From Rhizobium sp. (GTDB lineage Bacteria; Pseudomonadota; Alphaproteobacteria; Rhizobiales; Rhizobiaceae), in assembly GCA_003527225.1 (NCBI GenBank), contig DPXQ01000106.1, positions 157-26,372 of the forward strand: a stretch of DNA of 26,216 bases, in the 5' to 3' direction. Below the pieces are notes generated by a model. That model did no database searches, was not told the origin of the DNA, and saw only the letters and a list, made by a program, of their open reading frames with translations. The position numbers and the translations under genes were made by a program. Shown piece after piece: positions 7,026 to 15,715 of the stretch (position 1 is the first letter of the stretch; every line of letters begins with the position of its first letter).

Positions 7026-7105
7026 ATTTTCCGTCGGACGATCTTGCGGAGCCGCCGGGCCTGACGCTAACCTTCCCTGACACGATAACGGGGAAGGCCT
7101 GAACC

Positions 7106-8131
7106 ATGCGCGTATTCTATTCCGAAGATCACAAGCTCAGGGACGCCAAGACCGAGCTGCACGGCGGCATTCTGGTCAAGCCCTTCGAGGGGCCGTTCCG
7201 GGCCGAATGGATCCTCGCCGCCGTGAAGGAGGAAGGGTTTTCCGACGTCGTGGCGCCGGAGCAGCATGGGCTGGAAACGGCGCTCAAGGTTCATGGCGCC
7301 GACTATCTGGAATTCCTGCGCACCTGCTGGGACCGCTGGAGTGCTGCCGGCTATCCGGGCGAGGCGATCCCCACCGCGTTCGCCTATCGCCGCAGCCGCA
7401 TGCGCGCGCCCAACAATATCGACGGCGCGGTCGGATATTATGCCAATTCCGTCGAGACCGCGATCACCAAGGGCACCTATGAGGCGGCGCTCTCCTCGAT
7501 GAATGTGGCGATCAGCGGCGCGGACTGGGTGCATGGCGGCAACCGGTTTGCCTTCTCGCTCTGCCGCCCGCCGGGCCACCACGCCGGCATCGACCTGTTC
7601 GGCGGCTATTGCTTCATCAACAATGCCGCCGTCGCCGCCCAGCGCCTGCTCGACCACGGGGCGAAAAAGGTCGCGATCCTCGACGTCGACTTCCACCACG
7701 GCAACGGCACGCAGGACATCACCTACAATCGCGGCGACATCTTCTTCGCCTCGCTGCACGGCGATCCGGTCGACGCCTTCCCGTATTTCCTCGGTTATGC
7801 CGACGAGACCGGCGAGGGCGAGGGCGAGGGGCTGAACGCCAATTATCCGATGCCGGCCGGAACGCCGTGGGAGGTCTGGTCGGCAGCGCTCGCGGATTCG
7901 CTGAAGCGCATAAAGGCCTATGGCGCCGAGGCGATCATCCTGTCGCTCGGCGTCGATACCTTCGAGCAGGACCCGATCAGCTTCTTCAAGCTGAAGACGC
8001 CGGATTATATCCGCATGGGCGAGATGATCGCCGCGACCGGCCTGCCGATCCTCACCGTCATGGAAGGCGGCTACGGCGTGCCGGAAATCGGCCTCAACGT
8101 CGCCAATGTGCTGAAGGGGCTCGAGGCCTGA
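7106..8131 (+). CDS. aphA: Acetylpolyamine amidohydrolase (class II HDAC-like)
   Basis: A 341-residue zinc-dependent deacetylase that would remove acetyl groups from acetylputrescine, acetylcadaverine or acetylspermidine in the cytosol. The length equals that of the Mycoplana ramosa enzyme, and from memory the two align without gaps. The active site is intact: H158 and H159 (RPPGHHAG), zinc ligands D195 and H197 (DVDFHHGNGT) and D284 (LGVDTFEQDP), and transition-state Tyr323 (EGGYGVPE). The L1 acidic residues that select cationic polyamines appear as D106 (Glu in Mycoplana) and E117. A strong GGGGAAGG site lies 8 bases before the ATG. With the acetyltransferase and HTH-cupin regulator upstream it could form an acetylation/deacetylation set, but it has its own intergenic region and palindrome. 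Confidence 0.93.
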   Translation: MRVFYSEDHKLRDAKTELHGGILVKPFEGPFRAEWILAAVKEEGFSDVVAPEQHGLETALKVHGADYLEFLRTCWDRWSAAGYPGEAIPTAFAYRRSRMRAPNNIDGAVGYYANSVETAITKGTYEAALSSMNVAISGADWVHGGNRFAFSLCRPPGHHAGIDLFGGYCFINNAAVAAQRLLDHGAKKVAILDVDFHHGNGTQDITYNRGDIFFASLHGDPVDAFPYFLGYADETGEGEGEGLNANYPMPAGTPWEVWSAALADSLKRIKAYGAEAIILSLGVDTFEQDPISFFKLKTPDYIRMGEMIAATGLPILTVMEGGYGVPEIGLNVANVLKGLEA

Positions 8132-8207
8132 CGCGCCTGCCCCGATCCGCAGCCACCGGCCAATCCCGGCGAAATTTCCCGCCGGAATTGCCGCCTCGCG
8201 ACGACAG

Positions 8208-8248
8208 TTGACTTGTGTCAATATGCTTTGGCCGCAGAAGCGCATAGT
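8208..8248 (+). promoter_or_regulatory. FNR/FixK-type class II promoter of the SH3 operon
   Basis: TTGACTTGTGTCAA (8208-8221) is a perfect palindrome matching the FNR/FixK box TTGA-N6-TCAA. CATAGT (8243-8248) matches four of six -10 bases and predicts a start at 8255-8256. The box centre would then lie at -40.5 to -41.5, the standard class II activator position. No separate -35 element is needed in such promoters. This would leave a 75-nt leader before the ATG at 8331. Confidence 0.55.
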
Positions 8249-8330
8249 CGGGCCAGAGATCAGGGGATTTCCATCGGGGCAAGCCGCCGGATGACGACGG
8301 CGCGGCTGAGGGTGGAGGAGGAGGTTGCGC

Positions 8331-10364
8331 ATGGATCGTTATCGGAAGTTCTGGCTTGGAAGTGTGCTCCTCCTGTCGCTCGCGGCCCTGCCGGCGCGGG
8401 CGGACTATGTCGGCGGGCTCAACCCCGCCGGCGACAATTTCCTGGCGCTGAGGACCGGCCCCGGCTCAGGCTATCGGATGATCATGCCCATGGGGCCGGG
8501 CACCTATCTGACCGTGATCGGGCGGGACGGCCGCTGGCTGAATGTCGAGCTGCAGGACGGCACGCGCGGCTGGGCCTATGACGCCTATATCTATAGCGGC
8601 TCGCCGCCCGACGACGACTTCGGCGGACCGCCGCCCGACATGGCGCCGCCCGGCATGGCCCCACCGGACATGGCACCTCCCGGCATGGCCCCCATAGGTC
8701 CTGGCGGCCAGCCGCCGCCGTTCGATCCGGGCGATGAAGCGCCGCCCTCCGACATGGGGGGAGATCCGCCACAGGCCGAACCCACGGACGCGGTGCAGCC
8801 GCCTGATTCGGACGAGACGGACAATGCCGGTGTTCCGGCCGATCCCATGGCCAGCAACTGGATCACCTACCGCAACGACCGCTTCGGCACGCGGATCGAC
8901 TATTCGGCGCCGATGTTCCGCATGTTGCCGCCGCCGGAGAATAACGACGGACGGACCTTCGAGGCGAAGGACGGCTCGGCCCGCTTCATCGTCTTCGGCT
9001 CGCACAACGTCTTCGACAGCACGCTCGACGAACTGATCGAGGAGCACCTGGCGGGCTTGGGCGAGGGAGAGAAGGTTACCCAGCGGCGCAAGGGCGAGAA
9101 CTGGTATCTGCATTCCGGCTTCCGCGGCGATGACTTCTTTCTGCGCAAGGTTCTGCTGAGCGACGATGGCGCGGTGATCCACACCTTCGAGATCAGCTAT
9201 GCCAAGGGCCTGAAGCCCAAGCTCGACCCGATGGCCGCCCGCATGGCCCAGTCGCTGCGGACGGCGGACGAAGAGGCGGAGAGCCCGGACCAGGCGCCGG
9301 AGACGGATGCGGATCAGCCGGCTGCCATGGCCCCTGCCGGCAGCGTCCAGCTTGGCACAGGCGCGGCACCATCGGCTACTGGTATGGACGGCTGGAGATC
9401 GCATTCCTTCGAGGGCTTCACTCTGTCCGCGCCGGCGGACTGGACGGCCCAGATTGAAGGCGACACGCTCAATCTGAAGGCCCCCGACGGCAAGCGCAAT
9501 CTCATGGTCTGGTGGTGGTTCCCCGACGAACCCCTGCTCGGCTATTCCGATATCGTCTCCAACCACAAGGTGACGGTCGACGGCAAGCCGGCCTTGTGGA
9601 TCCACTCGAAGTTCGAGGGGATGGAAACGCTGAGCGTGACACTCGATGAGGGGAGGGCCGACAAGAAGCGCCTGCATTTCCTGTTCGAGGCGACCGGCGG
9701 CATCCGCCTCGGCGGCGGCGAGCCTGATTTCGACCGCATCCTCGAGAGCGTGACGATTGGCGACGTGGAAGGAAAAGCCGGAGTTCCGGAGCCGAAGGAG
9801 AGCCAAGCGGCAATTCCGCAGGCGACGCCGTCGGAAGCCGAGGCGGCCGATGGTGACACGGACGTGGAACTGGCGGCGGACGTCGAGGAGCGCCGCGCCT
9901 GGATCGGCCGGACCTCGGTCGAGGTGCCGACCGGCTGGGAGGTCAAGCCCGACGAGGACATTGGCGGCGGGATCATCATGACCCGGCCCGGCGAGGGCGC
10001 GGAAATCGCCGTGTCATTCTGGCCCAGGGACAAGCCCATGCCGAGCGACGAGGTCAAGTCCCTTGAATATGCTGTGGTGCTCGGGCGCCCCGCAACCGTC
10101 CTGGAACTGAGCGAGGGGCGCATGCTCGGCAAGCAGATCTTCTTCGACGAGCCGCGCGGCGACGGTGCGCGGCTGACGCTCGCCTACCGCGCCTTCGATG
10201 AGGACCTGGCCGACGGGCTGCCGCTGTTCGAACTGGTGCTCGCAAGCCTCGACCAGACCATGCCGCCTCCGGAGGGAACGCAGGCGCGGGCCGTTGTCGC
10301 GTCGGCCGGGAGCGACCCCTTTGCCGATATCGAACTGAGCGACCTGGAGGTGGATCCGAGATGA
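8331..10364 (+). CDS. Exported SH3-domain protein with three PsbP-like modules
   Basis: A 677-residue exported protein of unknown function. A signal peptide (residues 1-24, ending PARA) precedes a bacterial SH3 domain at about 28-90 (LALRTGPGSGYRMIMPMGPGTYLTVIGRDGRWLNVELQDGTRGWAYDAYI). A Pro/Met/Gly linker follows (PPDMAPPGMA twice). Then come three similar modules at about 176-305, 352-475 and 525-640, each starting with W-x-x-(Y/H/R) and an aromatic-rich strand, with the pattern of PsbP/DUF1795-like folds. Acidic Ala/Pro/Glu linkers separate them. SH3b domains often bind peptidoglycan, so a periplasmic wall-associated scaffold is the inference. Start 8331 has GGAGGAGG 6 bases upstream; the TTG at 8325 lies too close to it. 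Its stop overlaps the next start (ATGA). Confidence 0.75.
   Translation: MDRYRKFWLGSVLLLSLAALPARADYVGGLNPAGDNFLALRTGPGSGYRMIMPMGPGTYLTVIGRDGRWLNVELQDGTRGWAYDAYIYSGSPPDDDFGGPPPDMAPPGMAPPDMAPPGMAPIGPGGQPPPFDPGDEAPPSDMGGDPPQAEPTDAVQPPDSDETDNAGVPADPMASNWITYRNDRFGTRIDYSAPMFRMLPPPENNDGRTFEAKDGSARFIVFGSHNVFDSTLDELIEEHLAGLGEGEKVTQRRKGENWYLHSGFRGDDFFLRKVLLSDDGAVIHTFEISYAKGLKPKLDPMAARMAQSLRTADEEAESPDQAPETDADQPAAMAPAGSVQLGTGAAPSATGMDGWRSHSFEGFTLSAPADWTAQIEGDTLNLKAPDGKRNLMVWWWFPDEPLLGYSDIVSNHKVTVDGKPALWIHSKFEGMETLSVTLDEGRADKKRLHFLFEATGGIRLGGGEPDFDRILESVTIGDVEGKAGVPEPKESQAAIPQATPSEAEAADGDTDVELAADVEERRAWIGRTSVEVPTGWEVKPDEDIGGGIIMTRPGEGAEIAVSFWPRDKPMPSDEVKSLEYAVVLGRPATVLELSEGRMLGKQIFFDEPRGDGARLTLAYRAFDEDLADGLPLFELVLASLDQTMPPPEGTQARAVVASAGSDPFADIELSDLEVDPR
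8631..8690 (+). repeat. Two-copy PPDMAPPGMA linker repeat
   Basis: Two 30-bp units encode the same ten residues PPDMAPPGMA after the SH3 domain. The copies use different synonymous codons, so the peptide repeat is older than any recent slippage and is probably kept for its extended, Met-rich flexible character. Confidence 0.7.
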
Positions 10365-11920
10365 GATCGTTGCGACCCTCCGATCTGCTGGCTGCGGTCG
10401 TCGCCGGCGCTCTCACGCTTTCGTCGCCGGCAACGACGCTCGCCCAGGCGCCGACCACCTGGCAGGAGGATGCCAAAAAGGCCGCGCTCGACTATGCCGA
10501 CGAGCAGGCCAAGGAGGTGATCAAGTCGCAGTCGCAGGCGGCGATCGTCGCGCTTTACAAGAAGCTCTACAAGTCGGGGGCGAACAAGACGCTCGTTCGC
10601 CAGCTCGGCACGGTGGCGCTCTCGGCCAACGAGATCAACAAATTCGCCGAGAACGCGGCGGATGCCATGACCAGCGGCGATCCGGAAAAGGTGAAGGCAG
10701 CCTCGGAGGAGGTTGCCGTCGCGCTCGGCAAGACGCTGGCCAACGGCATCAAGGACCCGGCTCTGCGCAAGCAGATGGCGGGAATTCTCGGCAATATCGA
10801 CAAGGTCAACGAGGCGGCCGACGTGCTCGGCAAGGCGGCGGGCGGCGATCCGCAGGCGGCCTATGAATATCTCGGCCGGGCCTTAATTGCCGCGACGCCG
10901 GCCGCCGCCGCCTTCACCGCAATCGAGACGGCGGCAGGCGTGATGAGGTACGTCAAAGGCAAGTTCGTCGACGGTGAGATTGAGCAACTTTACCAGAAAT
11001 ATGCCAAGGGTGACAAGTATACGCGCGAGGCGATCCGGGAACAGCTGGAGACGCTGGCGCCCTACTCCTCCGTCATCCGCGACCGCAAGATCGAACTCGC
11101 CAAACAGCGTGTCGACGACATAAGCCTGGCGACGGCAGAGCCAAGCGATGCGGTTCGCGAGCGGCTGACTGCGACGAGTGATGCGGAGGTCGTCGATGAC
11201 ATTCTCCAGACCTTTGCCGTACGCACGAAGAAGGAACAGTCCGCCGCGGTTGTCGAGAAGGCCCGCGCCGATGCGCAGGCGGAAGCCGAGCTGATGATCG
11301 AGGCGCTGGACACCGCCGCCTACGGCAAATACGGGCGGGACTGGTGGACCAAGCACCCCTACAATCTCGGGCGCTTCACCCAGTTGATCCGCGACAAGCT
11401 GAACAAGGACGGCGTGCTCGATCCGCACGACAAGACCCACATCAGGGCCATGGCGAACCTCCTGTCGACCGGATTGGTACACGGAACAAATTCCAAGGAG
11501 TATCGGGAGCAGTTGGCGAAGTTCGAGGAGTACCGCAACGTCGTGGCGGGGTTTGAGGGCAAGGCCGTGCCGCCCCAGACTGCCACAGAGGAGCTGGCGG
11601 GGCAGTATAGAGGCCGCATTTCCGGCCAGGCCTCCGGTTCGCTCACTCTGGTCGTTGCGGGTTCCTCTGTCTCCGGTTCCATCTCGGGCACCTTCGAAGG
11701 CGACGGCTTCACCGCGCGCTTCTCCGGTTCACTCAATAGCGACGGCTCGTTCAGCGTGCCGACGACGGGCGTATTGCAGGGCAAGCTTTTCAAGGAAACC
11801 AAGCCCTATCCCTTCAACGGCACGGTCAGCGGCCGCGTCGACGGACAATCGGGTTCCGGCCAGTGGTCGGGCAGCAACAAATGGGGCGGCGGCAGCGGCA
11901 GCTGGCAGGCGTCGAAATAG
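10361..11920 (+). CDS. Exported helical/beta protein, partner of the SH3 protein
   Basis: A 519-residue exported protein of unknown function. The signal peptide is residues 1-29 (LLAAVVAGALTLSSPATTLAQA). Residues about 30-405 are mostly charged amphipathic helix (many Ala/Lys/Glu/Asp, for example KKAALDYADEQAKEVIKSQSQAAIVALYKKLYKSG). There is one more hydrophobic helix near 175-195. The last 105 residues switch to Gly/Ser-rich beta strands (YRGRISGQASGSLTLVVAGSSVSGSISGTFEGDGFTARFSGSLNSDGSF), resembling a small antiparallel barrel and ending WSGSNKWGGGSGSWQASK. I do not recognise the family. The ATG overlaps the stop of the SH3 gene (ATGA), so the two are translationally coupled and probably work together in the envelope. 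Confidence 0.75.
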   Translation: MRSLRPSDLLAAVVAGALTLSSPATTLAQAPTTWQEDAKKAALDYADEQAKEVIKSQSQAAIVALYKKLYKSGANKTLVRQLGTVALSANEINKFAENAADAMTSGDPEKVKAASEEVAVALGKTLANGIKDPALRKQMAGILGNIDKVNEAADVLGKAAGGDPQAAYEYLGRALIAATPAAAAFTAIETAAGVMRYVKGKFVDGEIEQLYQKYAKGDKYTREAIREQLETLAPYSSVIRDRKIELAKQRVDDISLATAEPSDAVRERLTATSDAEVVDDILQTFAVRTKKEQSAAVVEKARADAQAEAELMIEALDTAAYGKYGRDWWTKHPYNLGRFTQLIRDKLNKDGVLDPHDKTHIRAMANLLSTGLVHGTNSKEYREQLAKFEEYRNVVAGFEGKAVPPQTATEELAGQYRGRISGQASGSLTLVVAGSSVSGSISGTFEGDGFTARFSGSLNSDGSFSVPTTGVLQGKLFKETKPYPFNGTVSGRVDGQSGSGQWSGSNKWGGGSGSWQASK

Positions 11921-12025
11921 GCATCCCGGTATCGCCGGGTCCGGCTTCAACGCGGATAATGTCGTGAGGAGGCCGGGGGCTCAGGGTTAGAAGTTTGTCA
12001 AATCGACCGGGCGTGCCGTGAACCA

Positions 12026-12673
12026 TCAATAGGTTTCCACTTCAACTGTCGCATTGGAGGGCATTCTGAGAAACAGTACAATTACGTGGCGGGGACCAAA
12101 GTCCTTGATCTCGTATCCCAGTCCGGCGGGAACTCTGACACGAACATTAGCTGCAGTTACTGGCTTGTCGTACATAACCCACAAAGCCGTCGTGGTGCCC
12201 ATCGTGATTTCTTCGCCATCTTCCCTCACTCCCTTGGTCAGAAACGTTAATGAATAGTAACGAAACAGGTTTTCCTGTGAAACCAAATCCGGTGTGGTAT
12301 CCCCGTCCCTATAGAACAGCCGCAGCGATGTCTTTTGCGCACCGCCGACATCAACCGTACCGCCTGGGACGTCGAGACCAAGACGCCGCGCTTCGTCAGT
12401 GGTGATGGTAGAAATTCGGTGCTGAGGGCGGTTTAGCCAAATCACAACCGCTGAAAGCAGCGCTGCGAGCCCGGCTGGAACATACCAGGGCGTTTGATAA
12501 AGCCACTCAAGGATTGCTGGAAGCCTTTCCTGCAACTGCTGAAAGTCTTCTAGAGCAGTGGAGCGGCCAACCCAATCCATCAGGAACGTGAAGCCTGTCC
12601 ACATAAAAAATATGACAGACAGAAGCCAGCCAATAACTCTTGCTAATAGCGTCTTCTTTTCTGAAGGAGTCAT
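12026..12673 (-). CDS. Two-TM membrane protein of unknown function, A+T-rich
   Basis: A 215-residue protein with two membrane helices at about residues 12-33 and 66-84, separated by a 30-residue loop. A soluble C-terminal domain of about 130 residues is rich in beta strands (SLRLFYRDGDTTPDLVSQENLFRYYSLTF, GTTTALWVMYDKPVTAANVRVRV). No family is recognised. AAGGG lies 6 bases before the ATG. The gene is clearly richer in A+T than its surroundings: 12601-12660 has 21 of 60 G+C against 40 of 60 in 12841-12900. Its codon use also lacks the strong third-position G/C bias around it. This suggests recent acquisition, although the frame is intact and well formed. It is convergent with the 519-residue protein gene and stands alone. 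Confidence 0.7.
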   Translation of the reverse strand: MTPSEKKTLLARVIGWLLSVIFFMWTGFTFLMDWVGRSTALEDFQQLQERLPAILEWLYQTPWYVPAGLAALLSAVVIWLNRPQHRISTITTDEARRLGLDVPGGTVDVGGAQKTSLRLFYRDGDTTPDLVSQENLFRYYSLTFLTKGVREDGEEITMGTTTALWVMYDKPVTAANVRVRVPAGLGYEIKDFGPRHVIVLFLRMPSNATVEVETY

Positions 12674-12753
12674 GCTTTTCCCTTAATTCCGTAACTTCAT
12701 ATCTATCAGGGTAGCATCAGATGTGTTTACACGTCTCTATGGTATAAATCCGC

Positions 12754-13725
12754 TCAGGGGCAGGCGCCAGGCGATGTGGCGTCCGTCCGGCCCGGATCGA
12801 GGGGAGCGAGAACCTCGTATACGACCTCGCGGAACCAGCGATGCGGCGGCGCGCTCGTGCTTCGCTTGTGCCAGACCATGCAGATGCAGGCCTCGGCCAT
12901 CGGCACCGGTACGGCGTAGATTTCCAGTGAGAGCCGCGGCGCCAGCCTCGCTGCGAGCTGTTCGGGAACGAGGGCGACGAGATCGCTTCCCGATACGGCG
13001 TTGCAGACGCCTGAAAACACCGGCATCGTCATGACCACCCTTCGGCTGCGCCCCACGCGGGCCAGCGCCGCATCGCCCATCGCCTTCATCTTTCCTTCGG
13101 GCGAGAAAACAACGTGGCCGAGGTCGCAAAACAGGTCGATCGGTACGACCGCCCCGGCCTGCACGCCCGCCTGCTCCAGCCGGGGGTGGTTCCTGCAGGC
13201 GATCACGACAAATCCCGAGCGGAAGACCGGACGGTGCTCGCTCCATTCCGGAAAGTCGGTTTCCGGAACGAGCGCCAGGTCGATTCCGGCGCGCTCCAGC
13301 GTTCCGACATAGTTGTCCGGCACGAGGTCCACGAGCTGAACCCGCATGCCGGGCGCCGTTCGCGACAGGATTTCGGCCAGTTGCGGCATCAGCATTTCGG
13401 CGAAGAAATCCGATCCCGCCACCTTGAAACTGTGAACGGCGCTCGAAGGATCGAAGCGATCCTGATCCGACAGCAGCGCTTCAAGATCATCCAGTATCTT
13501 CTTCAGCGGAACCTCGAGGCTCCGGGCAAAATCGGTGGGCACGATCCGCTGTCCCTGCCGCACGAACAGGCGATCGCCCAGCGCAACCCGGAGGCGCCCG
13601 AGGGCGGCGGATACCGCCGATTGCGAAAGGCCGATCTTTTCCGCGGCCCTGACGGTCGATTGCTCGGCCAAGAGGGCGTTCAGAACGCGAAGCAGGTTCA
13701 GGTCAAACGTCCGCAAATTCATCAT
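12754..13725 (-). CDS. LysR family transcriptional regulator
   Basis: A 323-residue LysR-type regulator. The N-terminal winged HTH reads FDLNLLRVLNALLAEQSTVRAAEKIGLSQSAVSAALGRLRVALGDRLFVRQGQRIVPTDFA, and is followed by a periplasmic-binding-like effector domain. The effector domain begins near residue 92 (HSFKVAGSDFFAEMLMPQLAEIL) and includes the aromatic/hydrophobic core FVVIACRNHPRLE. The NodD/LeuO-like pattern of a Leu-rich first helix is present. The start is at 13725 or 13722 (MMNLRTF); the frame extends upstream to 13974 but that part antiparallels the cupin gene. It is divergent from the cupin gene with an 89-bp gap containing a T-N11-A palindrome, so it probably regulates the cupin and itself. 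Confidence 0.88.
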   Translation of the reverse strand: MMNLRTFDLNLLRVLNALLAEQSTVRAAEKIGLSQSAVSAALGRLRVALGDRLFVRQGQRIVPTDFARSLEVPLKKILDDLEALLSDQDRFDPSSAVHSFKVAGSDFFAEMLMPQLAEILSRTAPGMRVQLVDLVPDNYVGTLERAGIDLALVPETDFPEWSEHRPVFRSGFVVIACRNHPRLEQAGVQAGAVVPIDLFCDLGHVVFSPEGKMKAMGDAALARVGRSRRVVMTMPVFSGVCNAVSGSDLVALVPEQLAARLAPRLSLEIYAVPVPMAEACICMVWHKRSTSAPPHRWFREVVYEVLAPLDPGRTDATSPGACP

Positions 13726-13747
13726 GTGAATATACTCTATCTCGAAT

Positions 13748-13762
13748 ATTTGTTTCACAAAT
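13748..13762. promoter_or_regulatory. LysR-type T-N11-A palindrome
   Basis: ATTTGT-TTC-ACAAAT is a perfect 6-3-6 inverted repeat between the divergent LysR and cupin genes. T13749 and A13761 satisfy the T-N11-A rule for LysR recognition sites. It lies 23 bases upstream of the LysR start and 53 upstream of the cupin start. Confidence 0.55.
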
Positions 13763-13814
13763 TTTCGGCTGGCGAGGATCATTGCGGGGAAAGGACAGCC
13801 GACAGGAGTGTGAG

Positions 13815-14303
13815 ATGAAAAACATACAGGAGCCCGAGCAGGTGAGCTGGTTGGGCACGATCTACAGGATACTGCTTCCCTCGGGGTCGAACTCCAGCCT
13901 GAGCATCTTCGAAAGCGTGGACCAGCCCGGATACGGTCCGCCGCGCCACATTCACAGATGCGAGGACGAGACATTCTACGTGATATCCGGCGAGGTTGAA
14001 TTCTGGCTGGACCGGGAGACCGTACGTCATGGACCGGGCGACGTCGTCTTCGTAGAGCGGGGCAAGGAGCACACCTTCCGCGTGACCGGCGAAACGCCGG
14101 CGCGGATGCTGACCATCATGACGCCGGGCGGGTTCGAGGGCTTCTTCCCCGAGATGGCAAAAGGCCGCTACCAGATACCGCAAGACATGGAGAAGATCGC
14201 GGAGATCGGCACCAGGTATAATCTGGAGTTTACGGGCCCGCCCCTGGGGAATGGCGCCCAGCCGTCGTTCCAGGAAAGCGCGATGATGAGCGAAACCCTG
14301 TAG
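13815..14303 (+). CDS. Cupin domain protein
   Basis: A 162-residue single-domain cupin. Motif 1 is GYGPPRHIHRCEDETFYVISGEVEFW with metal ligands H45, H47 and E52, and motif 2 is GPGDVVFVERGKEHTFRVTG with H86. All four usual ligands are present, so it should bind a divalent metal. Cupins of this size include quercetinase-like dioxygenases, isomerases and polyketide-modifying enzymes; which applies here is not visible. An AGGAG site lies 6 bases before the ATG. The upstream in-frame ATG at 13782 lacks one. It is divergent from a LysR regulator that is probably its activator. Confidence 0.85.
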   Translation: MKNIQEPEQVSWLGTIYRILLPSGSNSSLSIFESVDQPGYGPPRHIHRCEDETFYVISGEVEFWLDRETVRHGPGDVVFVERGKEHTFRVTGETPARMLTIMTPGGFEGFFPEMAKGRYQIPQDMEKIAEIGTRYNLEFTGPPLGNGAQPSFQESAMMSETL

Positions 14304-14310
14304 GCCAGTT

Positions 14311-14363
14311 GGACAGGACAAATGGGGGGCTGGTCGCGGGGAGAGTGACGGCTTGTCCTGTCC
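14311..14363. terminator. 11-bp inverted repeat between convergent genes
   Basis: GGACAGGACAA (14311-14321) and TTGTCCTGTCC (14353-14363) are perfect inverted repeats around a 31-nt loop, starting 8 bases after the cupin stop. A second stem follows: AGGCGCCCCG (14374-14383) with CGGGGCGTCT (14396-14405), one G-U pair. Together they fill the space between the convergent cupin and takP genes and are probably a two-way transcription end. Neither has a T-run. Confidence 0.45.
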
Positions 14364-14432
14364 CCCGGAGATCAGGCGCCCCGGACCTTTCGGCTCGGGG
14401 CGTCTCTCGTTCCAATGAACATGCAAGGCCGG

Positions 14433-15584
<1,152 letters not shown>

Positions 15585-15664
15585 CTAGACCACTTCGGGC
15601 GCGGCCTTGCAACCCGAAAAGACGAAATGATTTCGCCGACAGGCAAATTTGTTTCTGAAAATTG

Positions 15665-15681
15665 CGCCGCTGCTGGCGGCG
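15665..15681 (-). terminator. Hairpin terminator of the truncated hemoglobin gene
   Basis: CGCCGC (15665-15670) and GCGGCG (15676-15681) form a 6-bp stem with a 5-nt loop. On the reverse strand it is followed by CAATTTTC, a short T-run. It lies 35 bases after the hemoglobin stop and before the takP leader. Confidence 0.5.
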
Positions 15682-15715
15682 TCTTTGTGAAAACTGCGGC
15701 AGGCCGGGCGTGCCG

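Noticed and set aside
8325..8330. TTG start for the SH3 protein two codons upstream of the ATG
   Set aside because: The TTG lies directly against the GGAGGAGG site, while the ATG at 8331 has ideal spacing.
7067..8332. Long reverse-strand frame opposite aphA
   Set aside because: The plus-strand deacetylase has all catalytic residues. The opposite frame has repetitive low-complexity composition and no ribosome site.
8466..9806. 446-residue reverse-strand frame opposite the SH3 gene
   Set aside because: It is Arg/His/Ala/Gly-rich with no recognisable domain and lies wholly within a real exported-protein gene.
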